Shown piece by piece: positions 23,592 to 34,051 of a stretch of 64,000 nt of DNA. Source of the stretch: Desulfobacteraceae bacterium (lineage in GTDB: Bacteria; Desulfobacterota; Desulfobacteria; Desulfobacterales; Desulfosalsimonadaceae); NCBI GenBank assembly GCA_003599885.1, contig QZKW01000089.1, positions 1 to 64,000 of the forward strand, in the 5' to 3' direction. The notes under the pieces were generated by a model. It did no database searches and had not been told where the DNA came from. It worked only from the letters and a program-made list of their open reading frames with translations. Position numbers and translations under genes: made by a program. How positions within the stretch are numbered: position 1 is the stretch's first letter; every line of letters begins with the position of its first letter.

Positions 23592-24386
23592 TTAGACCAT
23601 GTCCCATTTCAGGAATGCATACGGCGCAAATTCCATTAAACCGGTTTCCGCGACCACCTTGCCGCCCAGCATGGAATTATTGCCCTTCGTGTAAATGCCG
23701 CCCAGCATTTTCACCACTTCCACTTCAATCCAGGGGTCATAGTCCGAATGTCTGAAGATGATTTCCGCTTCACCGATTTCCATAACCTTGGGTTTTAGCA
23801 CTGTCTCCTGTTTCACCAGCCGGGGGTCATAATCGAGCATGCCGGTTTCCGGTGCGGGGAAATGCTTAAAATTATAGGACACCCCTTTAATAACGCCTTC
23901 TTCTTCACCCGCCCCGCTTGCAAACAGATCCAATGCTTTGGGATCATTGGGCTGGCCGCTTAACGTTGCCTTGACTTCCATAAATCGGATACCCCGCCGT
24001 TCGGTCCAGCCGCTGATGATGTTGCCTTCTTTCTTAAATTCAATGTTTGCCATTTTTTTGGGAAATCCGAACACTTCGCGGCCACCGGCCATGGCAATAT
24101 CGCTGGTGACGGGCATGGCCAGGCAATAACTGCCTTCTTCCCCTTCATATTCGGCACGAATAAACAGCGCGCTTTCTTTGTAGATGCAATCAAAATTGGT
24201 GGCCGGGTAATCCGCTACAAAGGCCATGGCGATGGGGTCCTTTGCCGGTTTTAAAGGCGGCGGCAGCAGCTTTGCGATAACTTCCGGTTTGGTTTCCCAG
24301 AACACCATCAGCATTTCCGCGTCATAAAAATCCGCAGTTGCGCGGGTGTTGGCCATAATTTCTTCAAATGATTTGACAAATCCCAT
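23592..24386 (-). CDS. Acetoacetate decarboxylase family protein
   Basis: A protein of 264 residues of the acetoacetate decarboxylase fold. The motif EVFGFPKKMANI contains the Lys-Lys pair of which the first forms the Schiff base in the clostridial enzyme. Members act as decarboxylases or as related aldolase-dehydratases. The start at 24386 is preferred over the longer frame because GGAGG lies five bases before it. It is the first gene of an operon with an acyl-CoA dehydrogenase and the SDR remnant, suggesting breakdown of a keto acid or CoA ester. The reaction is not certain. Confidence 0.88.
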   Translation of the reverse strand: MGFVKSFEEIMANTRATADFYDAEMLMVFWETKPEVIAKLLPPPLKPAKDPIAMAFVADYPATNFDCIYKESALFIRAEYEGEEGSYCLAMPVTSDIAMAGGREVFGFPKKMANIEFKKEGNIISGWTERRGIRFMEVKATLSGQPNDPKALDLFASGAGEEEGVIKGVSYNFKHFPAPETGMLDYDPRLVKQETVLKPKVMEIGEAEIIFRHSDYDPWIEVEVVKMLGGIYTKGNNSMLGGKVVAETGLMEFAPYAFLKWDMV

Positions 24387-24498
24387 GACATCCTCCCTGG
24401 CCGGAATTCCCGGCATTAAAAGATTGTTGCCGACTCTTTCTTGTTTCTTTCAGACAAATCCAAAGACAACCAAGTGGTTCAGAATATAATTATAAATT

Positions 24499-24532
24499 TT
24501 AAAAACACTTGTTATATAACAAGTGTTTTTAA
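24499..24532. repeat. Perfect 34-bp palindrome upstream of the decarboxylase operon
   Basis: The arms read TTAAAAACACTTGTTAT and its exact complement, centred between 24515 and 24516, with A-runs and T-runs at the ends. It can be a bidirectional terminator after yyaL (stop at 24614), or an operator about 110 bases before the decarboxylase start at 24386. The core GTTATATAAC fits the symmetric GT-N2-TA-N2-AC pattern bound by some GntR repressors. No regulator gene is adjacent. Confidence 0.6.
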
Positions 24533-24613
24533 TTAATGTCAATAAAATTCCGATAGCATAAAATCCCGCTATATCTCCATCCCAAAGAAAAGTAAAAATG
24601 AGCACTACTCAGG

Positions 24614-26845
24614 TTATTGTTTGAGCCGCCGGGCGAATTCCGCAAGATCGGTTGTTGGCAGGCTGCACTCGCCGTTAGTGCAGAGGTAAGCGGTGGTCCG
24701 GCCGTCCGTGGCGGTTTTTTCAGCCGTGAGCCGCAGGATATTACCATGAGGTCCCACCTGATCTTCAGGGACAACCGCCAGAACACGATTGGGGACAAAC
24801 GTCCGTCCCAGTTCCGCAAGCCACGATCCTGCATCCTCCGGCTGTCCGGCCGGGGTCACAAGAACGATTTCTTTGGCGTCATCCAGATAAAAATCCACCG
24901 CCAGAAGCATGTCGGACAAGGCGGCCGGATTTTCGGCCAATGGTTTGGCAAATGCGGTGAGGGCCTTTTCCGCGCGCGCCAGATAACGGTGATTGGTGGT
25001 GAAGGCGTGAAGCCGCAACAGGTTTAACAAGGCATAAGCATTGCCGGACGGTATGGCGTTATCATAGCAGGGTTTTTCCCGGAAAATCAGGGTTTCATGA
25101 TCGGAAGGCGTCATGAAAAATCCCCCATTCTCAATATCTTCATAATATTGCTCCAGCATCCCGTCCAGTGAAACAGCTTTTCCCAGCCATTCCGTATCCC
25201 CGGTGGCCTCATACAAATCAATGAAGGCTGCGGTCAGAAATGCGATATCCTCCAGATATCCGTTGTGCCGGGCTTGACCATCTTTGAAGCTGCGGTACAC
25301 TCTGCCGTCGACAAAGAGCCGGTCCAGAATAAACCGGGCGGCCCGGATCGCCAGTCCTGTATAATGTTTATTGCCCAGAGCCAGACCCGCGCTGGCAAAC
25401 GCGGATATCATGAGACCATTCCAGGCGGTCAGGATTTTTTCATCCCGAAGCGGGGCCGGGCGATGGTTGCGGGCCTGATAGAGCAGGGACCGGGATCTTT
25501 CGATTTCTGTCATCAGTTGTTCTGTGGAAATGTTCAGCATCCGGGCGGTTTCCGCCGCAGATTTATTGGTATGCAGAATGTGGCGGCCTTCAAAATTCGG
25601 GGCAGGGCCCACGGAATAGTAAGTTTTGACGATTTTCGCCCGGTCTTCACCCAGAACAGCTTCAAGTTCTTCCGGCGTCCAGGTGAAAAAATATCCTTCG
25701 TCCACATGCCCGTCCGGTTTTCGGCTGTCTGCGTCCGTGGCTGAATAAAATGCACCTTCCGGAGCGGTCATATCCCGTTCAACGTACCGGAGTATATCGT
25801 CGACAATGTTTTTATAGTGTATATTGCCGGTAACCTGCCAGGCCTCCAGATAGGCGACAGCCAGCAGGGCGTTGTCGTAAAGCATTTTTTCAAAATGCGG
25901 CACCAGCCATTGGTCGTCGGTGCTGTACCGGTGAAATCCGCCGGCCACCTGGTCATACATGCCGCCCCCGGCCATTTTGCGGAGGGTGTTTTCTGCCATT
26001 TCCAGAATGTCCGGCTTCCCGGTATGGTGATAATACCGGAGCAGAAACCGGACTGGCAGACTGCTGGGGAATTTCGGCGCGCCGCTGATGCCGCCAAAGG
26101 CCCGGTCATAATGCTGCCGGTAGAAATCGACCGCCCTGTCCAGGATCCAATTTTCGGGTAACCGGCCGCCGGGTTTGGGAGCCATCATTTTTTGAATGGC
26201 GTCGGTGATCTGTTGCCCTGCGTTTTCAACCCGTCCGTACGCCAGGTGAAAACTTTCCTGAAGCTTCTCAAGCAGGGTCAGAAACCCGATGTTGGCGCCC
26301 CGATCCCCGTCCCTGGCCGGAAAATAAGTGCCGCCGTAAAAGGGTTTCCGGCCTGCGGTCAGCCAGACGCTCATGGGCCAGCCGCCCCGGCCGGTCAGCG
26401 CCTGCACTGCGCTCATGTAGATGGAGTCAATGTCTGGCCGCTCTTCCCGGTCGACCTTCACGCATACGAAATTTTCGTTGAGAAAGCGGGCGATTTCCTC
26501 GTCTTCAAAGGATTCCTCTTCCATCACATGGCACCAGTGGCAGGTGGCGTATCCCACGCTCAGAAATACGGGCCGGTTGAGTCGGGCGGCAGTTTCAAAG
26601 GCTTCGTCGCCCCAAGGATACCAGTTGACCGGGTTGTGGGCGTGCTGGAGCAGGTAGGGGCTGGATTCCAGAAACAGCCGGTTGGTGTATTTTGCCCACC
26701 CGTCGGCCCGAAGATGACGGGTTCGGGGTAGATACGCCGTCTCCCGTGATGCTTTCATCTGCTCAAGTTGCTGCACCAGCGCCTTATCATAGGGGGCGGC
26801 TCCGGGCTGGGATATTGAAAATAAGGGGGTCGCCGGGGATGTCAT
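24614..26845 (-). CDS. YyaL/spermatogenesis-associated-protein-20-like protein with thioredoxin domain (DUF255)
   Basis: A cytoplasmic protein of 743 residues. The N-terminal domain (about 50-210) is thioredoxin-like with [14 protein letters not shown] and the CHWCHVME active-site region. The rest is an alpha/alpha-toroid resembling N-acyl-glucosamine epimerases and glycosidases ([24 protein letters not shown]). The family is widespread and its biochemical role is unsettled. The second of two close ATG codons was chosen (26845), as GGAG lies seven bases before it but only one base before the first. Length is normal. The 270-base gap before the next gene holds no clear signal. Confidence 0.9.
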   Translation of the reverse strand: MTSPATPLFSISQPGAAPYDKALVQQLEQMKASRETAYLPRTRHLRADGWAKYTNRLFLESSPYLLQHAHNPVNWYPWGDEAFETAARLNRPVFLSVGYATCHWCHVMEEESFEDEEIARFLNENFVCVKVDREERPDIDSIYMSAVQALTGRGGWPMSVWLTAGRKPFYGGTYFPARDGDRGANIGFLTLLEKLQESFHLAYGRVENAGQQITDAIQKMMAPKPGGRLPENWILDRAVDFYRQHYDRAFGGISGAPKFPSSLPVRFLLRYYHHTGKPDILEMAENTLRKMAGGGMYDQVAGGFHRYSTDDQWLVPHFEKMLYDNALLAVAYLEAWQVTGNIHYKNIVDDILRYVERDMTAPEGAFYSATDADSRKPDGHVDEGYFFTWTPEELEAVLGEDRAKIVKTYYSVGPAPNFEGRHILHTNKSAAETARMLNISTEQLMTEIERSRSLLYQARNHRPAPLRDEKILTAWNGLMISAFASAGLALGNKHYTGLAIRAARFILDRLFVDGRVYRSFKDGQARHNGYLEDIAFLTAAFIDLYEATGDTEWLGKAVSLDGMLEQYYEDIENGGFFMTPSDHETLIFREKPCYDNAIPSGNAYALLNLLRLHAFTTNHRYLARAEKALTAFAKPLAENPAALSDMLLAVDFYLDDAKEIVLVTPAGQPEDAGSWLAELGRTFVPNRVLAVVPEDQVGPHGNILRLTAEKTATDGRTTAYLCTNGECSLPTTDLAEFARRLKQ

Positions 26846-27114
26846 GGCCATTCTCCTGTTGTCGCCGTATGGCGCGTTAAAGCAATTCGTTCGCTCTTCA
26901 CGGACTTTTGAAAAAAGAAGTGCGTTATGGCTTTTTCATAAAGATAGGACTTGTTTGTGAAAATGCGACGTTGTGGCAGGCTTTTTTGGAGTTTTTCAGG
27001 AACTGTCAGGCGGGAAAATGAGGTTCTGGCCGTTGCACCATGGCTTGATATCAGAAAGCAGGGCGCGTTTTATGCCGTCAGCAGCCGGTGCGTTTTTTTC
27101 TATATTTGATGGTA

Positions 27115-28434
27115 TCAAAACACCATCAGCACCCCCATCCCGGCCAGGGTGGCGGCCATCAGAATAACGCCCACTTCAACCCCGAACCGCCAGCCGCCAG
27201 AGTATAGGGCGATGCCGCTTTTCACGACACTGTTTGCCACAACCGCAATGGTTATCGCGATAGCGCCGGTCTCGTGGGCTAGTTGAACCGTTTTTGTCTG
27301 CTGGGCGATGGACAGGGTGATGGCGTCCACATCCGCCAGCCCGCTGACCAGAGATGCAAGATACAGGCCGGTGTCACCCAGGTATATTTTGGCGATTTTT
27401 GCAGTAAACAGGATTCCCACAAAAAAAACGGCGAACTTGATCGCCGGCCCCAGAGAAAACGGGTTTTTCAGGCGGAGGCCTTCTGATGCGCCGCCGTCCC
27501 GGGGTTTTTTATTTTTGGAGCAAAGCCAGAGATAGATTACAGCCAGCGAAGCAACTATCGTCATGGTTCCGATGGACCAGATCAGGCGCAGCATCAGCGT
27601 CCGGTCCAGAATGCCCGAAACCACCAGCACCCGGCCGAACATGGTGGCATTGGCAATAATGGTGGCGAAGGCGCAGGCGTCTCTCAGGGCCGGAGTCTGT
27701 CTGGCCTGGGCTGCCATGGCCGCCGTCACCGCAGTTGAGGAAGTCAGGCCCCCGAACAGTCCCGTCAATCCTAAACCTTTTTGCGGTCCGAGAAATTTGG
27801 TGAGAAAATACCCCGTAAAACTGATGCCGGAAATTAAAATCACCAGAAACATCACCTTGTGAGGGTTGAACGCCCCGTAAGGGTCCAGGGCCCGGTTGGG
27901 CAGAAGGGGCAGCACCACCAGAATAATGGCCAGAAATTTTAAGGTATCGGTGAGTTCAACCCGTTTCAACTGCATGAGAGTGGTCGCCATATACCGCTTA
28001 ATTGACAGAAGAAACGTGACCAGAAGAGCCAGAACGCCGGCGGCATGGGGGTGTCCCTGGCACATGAAGCCGAGACCGCAGCACATCACCGCCGCAATTT
28101 CCGTGGTGATGCCCGGATCATCATGGCAGGAGCGGAAATACATGACAATGATAAGGGCCACGAGTCCCGCCACGATGACCCCGGCCGCGGCGGGGCTGGT
28201 ATCCCCGATGAGGGCAGCCGAAAATCCGCCCAGGGACAGGATGGAAAACGTCCGCACACCCAAGAGTGTGTCCGGCAGTTCCGGGGGCTGCGGGTGGGTT
28301 TTCGAGGTCCGGGGAATATCCGTATCTTCACAGGTTGAAGTAAACGGCGGAATCATCGACCGTTCGAGTCCGATAAGCACCCCGATGCCGAGGGCGTAGA
28401 AAATTTTTAAGAGAAGGTCCGGATTGACGTCCAT
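27115..28434 (-). CDS. MgtC/SapB-DUF4010 family membrane protein
   Basis: A membrane protein of 439 residues with about 11-12 hydrophobic segments. The N-terminal half has the MgtC-like features (IGVLIGLERS at the start, GVRTFSILSLGGF). The C-terminal half (about 190-430) is the DUF4010 domain with GLFGGLTSSTAVTAAMA and LVSGLADVDAITLS. The transport or regulatory role of this family is unknown; MgtC itself affects magnesium stress and ATP synthase in pathogens. Probably its own transcription unit or the end of the mobB unit, 62 bases upstream. Confidence 0.88.
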   Translation of the reverse strand: MDVNPDLLLKIFYALGIGVLIGLERSMIPPFTSTCEDTDIPRTSKTHPQPPELPDTLLGVRTFSILSLGGFSAALIGDTSPAAAGVIVAGLVALIIVMYFRSCHDDPGITTEIAAVMCCGLGFMCQGHPHAAGVLALLVTFLLSIKRYMATTLMQLKRVELTDTLKFLAIILVVLPLLPNRALDPYGAFNPHKVMFLVILISGISFTGYFLTKFLGPQKGLGLTGLFGGLTSSTAVTAAMAAQARQTPALRDACAFATIIANATMFGRVLVVSGILDRTLMLRLIWSIGTMTIVASLAVIYLWLCSKNKKPRDGGASEGLRLKNPFSLGPAIKFAVFFVGILFTAKIAKIYLGDTGLYLASLVSGLADVDAITLSIAQQTKTVQLAHETGAIAITIAVVANSVVKSGIALYSGGWRFGVEVGVILMAATLAGMGVLMVF

Positions 28435-28496
28435 GGACAGAAATCCTGTTGAGATTGGGTTTTTGAATTCAGGCGGGGATATGCTCCGTTTGTCCG

Positions 28497-29057
28497 TCAG
28501 ACGGTTATATTCAGCTTGTGCAGCATAAAATCAGCCAGATCCGAAACAGCCTCGATCCCGAACTGCGGCACATCCCACTCCAGGGGTGTGTCGCTGACCA
28601 CGGCGATAAGGTTCCGGTCGTACCGGCAGGCGGGCGGCTTGCCGTTTTCCGGCCGGAACACCTCGATTTTCGGGTGGTCGGCGCGTTTATAGCCTTCCGC
28701 CAGCACGATATCCATGTCCGGCATCAGTTCCATCAGTTCCGGAATCTCATGGTCATGGTCCACATTCTTTACCATGCCGATGCCGAAGCGGGAACTGATG
28801 ACAGCGGTTTTGGCGCCGGCCTGCCGGTATTTCCAGGTGTCCTTTCCCGGCTGGTCCATTTCAAAATCCGGTTCAAAATTCGGCCGATCGCTGTTCGCAA
28901 CAACATGCCCGTGATGTTTGACGGCCCCCACGCGAAGCCCCCGTTGAGACAGGATTTCTATCAGCCGGGTCATGAGCAGGGTTTTACCGGAATTGGCGAA
29001 TCCGACGATGAGCATGATGGCAGGGCCGGTTCGGGGCTCGACTGGGTGTAATGTCAT
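28497..29057 (-). CDS. mobB: Molybdopterin-guanine dinucleotide biosynthesis adapter protein MobB
   Basis: A GTP-binding protein of 186 residues that assists insertion of the guanine dinucleotide form of the molybdenum cofactor. It has the P-loop GFANSGKT (about 19-26), VGAVKHHGH, the DTWKYRQAGA helix and VLAEGYKRADHPKIEVFR, all MobB hallmarks. It starts five bases after the preceding gene. mobA is not in the window; moaA lies 29 kb away. Confidence 0.92.
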   Translation of the reverse strand: MTLHPVEPRTGPAIMLIVGFANSGKTLLMTRLIEILSQRGLRVGAVKHHGHVVANSDRPNFEPDFEMDQPGKDTWKYRQAGAKTAVISSRFGIGMVKNVDHDHEIPELMELMPDMDIVLAEGYKRADHPKIEVFRPENGKPPACRYDRNLIAVVSDTPLEWDVPQFGIEAVSDLADFMLHKLNITV

Positions 29058-29062
29058 TCCCG

Positions 29063-29380
29063 TCAGTCCTGATTTTTTTCCAGCACCTCATCGACCCATC
29101 CCATGGCCGCGATCATGGCTGGAAACCCAACCGTGGTCAGGGACAGTAAAATGGCGTGATGGATGTCGTCAGCAGTCGCGCCCGAAGCCATGGCTTTTCG
29201 TGCGTTGGACATGACCCCGCCTTTGGAGTTCTGGCCAATGGCGATCCCCAGTTTGACGAGATCCTGGGTTTTCTGATCAAGGGGTCCGTAGTCGCGGCAT
29301 GACTTTGCCAGCTGTTCATAGCTCGCGTGAACGGCAGGGAATTTTTTTTTAAAGTTTTGAAAATGTTTGGGTAAATACAT
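29063..29380 (-). CDS. Carboxymuconolactone decarboxylase (AhpD-like) family protein
   Basis: A small helical protein of 105 residues of the AhpD/CMD fold (LVKLGIAIGQNSKGG, SGATADDIHHAILLSLTTVGFPAMIAAM). The usual redox CxxC is absent: the corresponding stretch reads GGVMSNARKA, so the peroxidase-linked disulfide chemistry of AhpD is not expected. Its role is unknown. It is placed directly before mobB with a five-base gap. Confidence 0.85.
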   Translation of the reverse strand: MYLPKHFQNFKKKFPAVHASYEQLAKSCRDYGPLDQKTQDLVKLGIAIGQNSKGGVMSNARKAMASGATADDIHHAILLSLTTVGFPAMIAAMGWVDEVLEKNQD

Positions 29381-29619
29381 GGGTTTTTCCTCCTGATTTC
29401 AGAGTTGCCGGTTCCGGCGGTCAGCCGCCTTTCCGAAGGGCAAAAACTAGTTAAACCATGGCACGTTTCAATAAAATGTTCAATAGGGATGCGGCCGGCG
29501 GTTTCGGCTTTTTATTGAAATCAGCCGGTGAAAAGAATACACTCCCTGTACTAACAAGAATTGAAAAATCCGGCGGATACCAGGGCGCCATCCATTTAAA
29601 CGATTCAGGGAGGAAAAGA

Positions 29620-30081
29620 ATGAAAAACGGGTTTAAAACATTTGCTGAAGTGATTGCTTTTGCCGTGATGAGGGAAGAAGAGTCTCATGATGTTTATCAA
29701 AATCTGGCGGCAAAAACCGATGATCCGTTCCTTTACCCCTTGTTTCAGGAGTTCGCCCGGGAGGAGTTAAAACATAAACAAAAGCTGCTGGATCTGGATA
29801 CGGGCGGGCTGAACGGGCTGCTGGAAAAGATTATGGAGAAACAGGCCGATTTGGGATTGGCCCAAGCCTTCCAAAGGGTGACGCCGTCCTCCGATATGGC
29901 GTTTCAGGACGCGCTGGTCTTTGCCATGCAGCGGGAGGACAAGGCCTGTCAGTTGTATTCGTTTCTGGCGGAAATATCCCCGGATGATGACGTCAGCCTG
30001 CTGTTTTCAGGGCTTGCCAGGGAAGAGGCCCGGCATCAATTCCGGGTGGAAAAAACGTATAAAGATCTGTTCGGCCAATAA
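29620..30081 (+). CDS. Rubrerythrin-like ferritin-family protein
   Basis: A protein of 153 residues forming a four-helix bundle. Two similar halves each carry a Glu-rich helix followed by a Glu-Glu-x-x-His helix (REEESHDVY/REELKHKQ and REDKACQLY/REEARHQF), the ligand set of a di-iron site. There is no rubredoxin Cys4 domain. It probably reduces peroxide or handles iron under oxygen stress in an anaerobe. The start at 29620 was chosen because GGGAGGAAAAG precedes it; the longer frame to 29458 adds a segment without homology to the fold. Confidence 0.87.
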   Translation: MKNGFKTFAEVIAFAVMREEESHDVYQNLAAKTDDPFLYPLFQEFAREELKHKQKLLDLDTGGLNGLLEKIMEKQADLGLAQAFQRVTPSSDMAFQDALVFAMQREDKACQLYSFLAEISPDDDVSLLFSGLAREEARHQFRVEKTYKDLFGQ

Positions 30082-30164
30082 GCGGCCTGTCGGTTTATTT
30101 GGTAAAAAATGCCTTTTTTATGAATAAGGCCGCAAGGCCAGGTTGACATGATAAAGGAAAAACA

Positions 30165-30413
30165 ATGAATCTCATCAGATTGAATTTTTTAGACCGGATT
30201 CCTTTTTCCATCCTTATTATTATTTCCGTGTCCCTGGGCCTGGCGCCGTTTACGCCGGAGCCCCATTTGATGGAAAAAGCCCGGATGCTGTTTCATGGTC
30301 AATTGTCGAGACCCATCGACATTTTTGATCTTTTCCTTCATGGGACAGCTCCTTTGCTATTGCTGGCAAAAGGTGTTCGGCAGGTTTTTAAAGAGAAAAA
30401 GCGTGGTCAGTAA
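30165..30413 (+). CDS. Small membrane protein, two predicted helices
   Basis: A protein of 82 residues with hydrophobic segments near 12-28 and 56-70, separated by FTPEPHLMEKARMLFHGQL and RPIDIFDLFLHG. I have seen this short pattern in small hypothetical proteins of proteobacteria (sometimes annotated RND transporter by neighbourhood), but a function is not known. AAAGGA precedes the ATG. It is followed by the DUF547 gene in the same direction. Confidence 0.75.
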   Translation: MNLIRLNFLDRIPFSILIIISVSLGLAPFTPEPHLMEKARMLFHGQLSRPIDIFDLFLHGTAPLLLLAKGVRQVFKEKKRGQ

Positions 30414-30484
30414 AGGGGGAATTGTCCGCCATCTGAACATTTTTATCAGCGAATCTAACCATTTATATTCACAAGGGCGGTTTC

Positions 30485-31267
30485 ATGAAATCCAAAAAAC
30501 AATGGGTTTTAACAATGATTGGCGCGGGAATGATTTTTTGTCTGATTTCGGGTGCATCCTCCGGATATGCGGCGACCGGCAGCAGCGCCAGTCCGGTTCC
30601 GGACAACGGCATCTATGCCGGTTTGCTGGCAGCCCATGTTAAAAACGGTGTGGTCGACTATGGGGGGTTCAAGAGGGATGAACCTCTTCTCGACCAGTAT
30701 TTAAACCTTCTGGAGAGCACAGATGTCTCCCGCCTGCCGCGCAACGGTCAGATGGCCTATTATATCAATTTATATAATGCATGGACCATCAAGCTGATTC
30801 TGTCTAAATATCCGGATGTTCAATCCATAAAAGATCTGGGCGGATTTTTCAGCGGCCCCTGGAAGATAAAACTGGTCCGGCTGAAGGGTGATTTAGTAAC
30901 CCTGGACCATATAGAGCATGACATTCTCAGGCCCATATTTAAGGATCCCCGGGTTCATTTTGCGGTGAATTGCGCGTCAAAAGGGTGCCCGCCGCTTTTG
31001 TCCGAACCTTTTGAAGCGGCCCGGCTGGACCGGCAGCTGGATCAGGTTACCCGGGCGTTTATTAATGATCCCGGCCGCAATTATCTGGCCGGGAATAGCC
31101 TGCATGTCAGTTCGATTTTCAAGTGGTTTTCGGAAGATTTTAACGATGATGTGGCGGCGTTTTTGATCCAATATGCGGATAAACCGTTAAAAAAAATGCT
31201 GGAAGGCAAACGGTCCGGAATAAAAATTAAATATCTGGATTATGACTGGTCGTTGAATGGCCGCTGA
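30485..31267 (+). CDS. DUF547 secreted protein
   Basis: A protein of 260 residues. An N-terminal signal peptide (about 1-29, IFCLISGASSGYA) exports it. The body has the DUF547 pattern: AYYINLYNAWTIKLILSKYP, DHIEHDILRP, HFAVNCASKGCPPL, and FKWFSEDF near the end. The conserved Asn/Cys/His residues suggest a papain-like or other hydrolase fold, but no activity is established. It lies 70 bases after the small membrane-protein gene. Confidence 0.88.
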   Translation: MKSKKQWVLTMIGAGMIFCLISGASSGYAATGSSASPVPDNGIYAGLLAAHVKNGVVDYGGFKRDEPLLDQYLNLLESTDVSRLPRNGQMAYYINLYNAWTIKLILSKYPDVQSIKDLGGFFSGPWKIKLVRLKGDLVTLDHIEHDILRPIFKDPRVHFAVNCASKGCPPLLSEPFEAARLDRQLDQVTRAFINDPGRNYLAGNSLHVSSIFKWFSEDFNDDVAAFLIQYADKPLKKMLEGKRSGIKIKYLDYDWSLNGR

Positions 31268-31394
31268 AAGCACCCGCAGCAAAACCGGATTGACCGCGGA
31301 AATTCGTAGCTCCACTAAGCTGAGTCCATCTGTTTTGTCCAAAAGAAACAGGAAGTTTGGAATTTAACAACTTAACAGGCCGGGGAAAGGGCTT

Positions 31395-33128
31395 ATGAAC
31401 GGCGGGGAGATCATTGCGCAGGTGCTGAAAAACCAGGGCGTTCAGTTCCTGTTCACCCTGTGCGGAGGGCATATTTCGCCCATTCTGGTGGGGGCGAAAA
31501 AGCTGGGCATCCGCATCATTGATGTGCGGCAGGAACCCACGGCTGTTTTTGCCGCAGATGCCGTGTCCCGCCTGACCGGTATCCCCGGAGTGGCCGCAGT
31601 GACCGCCGGGCCGGGCGTGACCAATGCCGTTACGGCCCTGAAAAATGCCCAGATGGCCCAGTCGCCCCTGATTCTCCTGGGCGGTGCTCCGGCAACAGCC
31701 TTAAAGGGCCGGGGCGCGCTTCAGGATATTGAGCAGCTAAAACTGCTGGAAACCATTGTTAAATGGTCGGCATCCATTACCCAGGACTGCGATATCGTGC
31801 CGGTTCTGGAGGAGGCCTTTGATGTGGCCACATCCGGCATCCCCGGCCCGGTGTTTGTGGAATGCCCTATTGATCTGCTCTATGACCGGGAACTGGTGAG
31901 CGAGTGGTATGTGCAAAAAACCGGGCCGGCGAAAGGGTGGAAGGACAAGGTGACGAACTGGTATCTGCGCCGCCATGTGGATAAACTTTTTGCTTGTTCG
32001 GCAAAAAGTATTGAACTGGCCGAGCAGGACCAGATTGCGCCGTTTTTTGTGGACCCGGATGATATCGAAACAGTAAAGGAGATGCTTAAAAACTCAAAGG
32101 CGCCGGTCCTGATTGTCGGCAGTCAGGCCGCGCTGCAGCCCAGGGTTCTGAACACCCTGGCCGGGCAGCTCAAAAATTTTGGTGTCCCGGTATTTCTGAC
32201 CGGCATGGCCCGAGGATTGCTGGGACCGTCCTGTCCGTTGCAATTTCGTCATGGCCGTGCTCATGCGTTAAAAGAGGCGGATCTGGTGATCATCGCCGGC
32301 ATGCCTTGCGATTTCCGGCTGAATTACGGGCGAAGTATAGGAAAAAATGCCCGGTATGTCGCCATTAATCGCAGCAGGGAAGACCTGAAAAAAAATAAAG
32401 TCCCGGATGCCGCGGTTCTGGCCGATCCATCCGCCTTTTTACTGGAGCTGACGGCAGCCATTCAGTTTGGTCCCCATCATTTTGCGGACTGGATGGCAGA
32501 ATTATCAAAGCGGGAAGTAGCCGGGGAACAGAAAATTCAGGAGTTTTTGCGGGCAGACACCGAACATATCAACCCATTATATTTATGTGAAAAAATTAAT
32601 CGGGCCCTGGCTTCCGACAGCGTGGTGATAGGTGATGGTGGTGATTTTGTTGCCACTGCTTCATATATCGTCCATCCCCGCGGCCCCCTTTCGTGGCTCG
32701 ATCCCGGGGCATTCGGCACCTTGGGCGTCGGGGCCGGATTCGCTATTGCCGCCAAGCTGGTTCAGCGGGAAGCCGAAGTCTGGCTGCTGTATGGCGACGG
32801 GGCTGCCGGATACGGGTTAATGGAGATCGACACCTTTGTGCGGCATAACCTCCCGATTATCACCGTAATCGGCAATGACGCGGGCTGGACCCAGATCGCC
32901 CGGGATCAGGTGGAACTCCTCGGTGATGATGTGGGGACAGTGCTGAAACATAACCATTACCACCTTATCGCCGATGCTTTGGATGCCAAGGGGATACTTC
33001 TGGGTAAGGGGGATGATATTGAAACAGCGCTGAAAACCGCCCAGAACATCAGCCGGAGCGGACAGCCGGTGGTGATTAATGCACACATTGGCCGCACAGA
33101 TTTCAGAAAAGGATCGATTTCCGTATAG
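31395..33128 (+). CDS. Thiamine-diphosphate enzyme, acetolactate-synthase-like / ILVBL (HACL2) type
   Basis: A protein of 577 residues with the three domains of the acetolactate synthase superfamily. [10 protein letters not shown] (about 47) carries the activating Glu; the middle domain runs about 190-340; the C-terminal ThDP site starts [17 protein letters not shown] and ends [18 protein letters not shown]. The last motif is characteristic of ILVBL/2-hydroxyacyl-CoA lyase 2 rather than of IlvB. No small regulatory subunit gene is adjacent. It may cleave 2-hydroxyacyl-CoA or join 2-keto acids; the substrate is not determined. Confidence 0.85.
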   Translation: MNGGEIIAQVLKNQGVQFLFTLCGGHISPILVGAKKLGIRIIDVRQEPTAVFAADAVSRLTGIPGVAAVTAGPGVTNAVTALKNAQMAQSPLILLGGAPATALKGRGALQDIEQLKLLETIVKWSASITQDCDIVPVLEEAFDVATSGIPGPVFVECPIDLLYDRELVSEWYVQKTGPAKGWKDKVTNWYLRRHVDKLFACSAKSIELAEQDQIAPFFVDPDDIETVKEMLKNSKAPVLIVGSQAALQPRVLNTLAGQLKNFGVPVFLTGMARGLLGPSCPLQFRHGRAHALKEADLVIIAGMPCDFRLNYGRSIGKNARYVAINRSREDLKKNKVPDAAVLADPSAFLLELTAAIQFGPHHFADWMAELSKREVAGEQKIQEFLRADTEHINPLYLCEKINRALASDSVVIGDGGDFVATASYIVHPRGPLSWLDPGAFGTLGVGAGFAIAAKLVQREAEVWLLYGDGAAGYGLMEIDTFVRHNLPIITVIGNDAGWTQIARDQVELLGDDVGTVLKHNHYHLIADALDAKGILLGKGDDIETALKTAQNISRSGQPVVINAHIGRTDFRKGSISV

Positions 33129-33219
33129 GGACAGATTTTATCCCTTCATCGCTGCGACAATCTATCGAATCCACTGCGGCTTTTTGAGAACAACCATCCA
33201 TATATGCAAGGAGGCCCCA

Positions 33220-33804
33220 ATGAAGACGATCAGAAATATTTTTTGTTTATTCATTTTCATGGCGTTGTTGCTGACTGCCGGGACGACCGCCAGGGCTGCC
33301 GACACGTATGCCGTTGATCCGGTTCACACGTTTATCGTATTTAAAATCAGGCATCTGGATATTGGCTATGTCCTCGGCATGTTCGTGGATTTTTCAGGCA
33401 CGATTGTAGCGGACAAGGAAAATCCAGAAAAAAGTTCCGTGGAGATGGTGGTTACGGCAAAAAGTGTCGATACTAATGTGAAAAAGCGGGATGATCATTT
33501 GCGGAGCGACAGTTTTCTGGATGCCGTTAAATTCCCTGAAATCCGTTTCAAAAGCACGAAAGTCAAAAAAATTGATGAAACAACTCTAGAAGTAACCGGT
33601 AATATGACGCTGCACGGGATTTCCAGGGAAATTACCGTCCCTGTTGAATTTCTTGGCGAGGGAAAAGATCCCTGGGGAGGATACCGAATGGCTTTTTCGA
33701 CGGATTTTGATATCCTGCGAAGCGATTACGGTATGGATAAGGAACTCCCGGGGGTTGGGGACAAAGTACATATTTCGCTGGTGACGGAATCAATCAAAAA
33801 GTAA
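33220..33804 (+). CDS. YceI family periplasmic protein
   Basis: A protein of 194 residues: signal peptide about 1-26 (ends TARAA), then a lipocalin-like YceI barrel starting YAVDPVHTFIVFKIRHL, with VTAKSVDT, DHLRSDSFLDAVKFPEIRF and VTGNMTLHGISREITVPV. Members bind isoprenoid-like or amphiphilic molecules in the periplasm. AAGGAGG stands before the ATG at 33220; the longer frame upstream overlaps the preceding gene and lacks a ribosome site. Confidence 0.93.
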   Translation: MKTIRNIFCLFIFMALLLTAGTTARAADTYAVDPVHTFIVFKIRHLDIGYVLGMFVDFSGTIVADKENPEKSSVEMVVTAKSVDTNVKKRDDHLRSDSFLDAVKFPEIRFKSTKVKKIDETTLEVTGNMTLHGISREITVPVEFLGEGKDPWGGYRMAFSTDFDILRSDYGMDKELPGVGDKVHISLVTESIKK

Positions 33805-34051
33805 TTTTTATCGCTTCCACCATATTCGCAGTCAGGAGAACGACCGGGTGCTATTGCTGCGTCGGTTGTGAGAGGCAGCATGTTTTACAATCCTGCCGGT
33901 GAGATGTGCGGTGTTGATCAAAAAAATACCCATGCTAACCAATGGCGGCCTTAGCTCAGATTTTTTTCAGACGCTGTTTTAGTACTTCGGTGAAAATTCT
34001 AAAGCGAAGGCGGGGGTGGGGTATACTGTTGGGCGTGAAATATTTGGGCAC

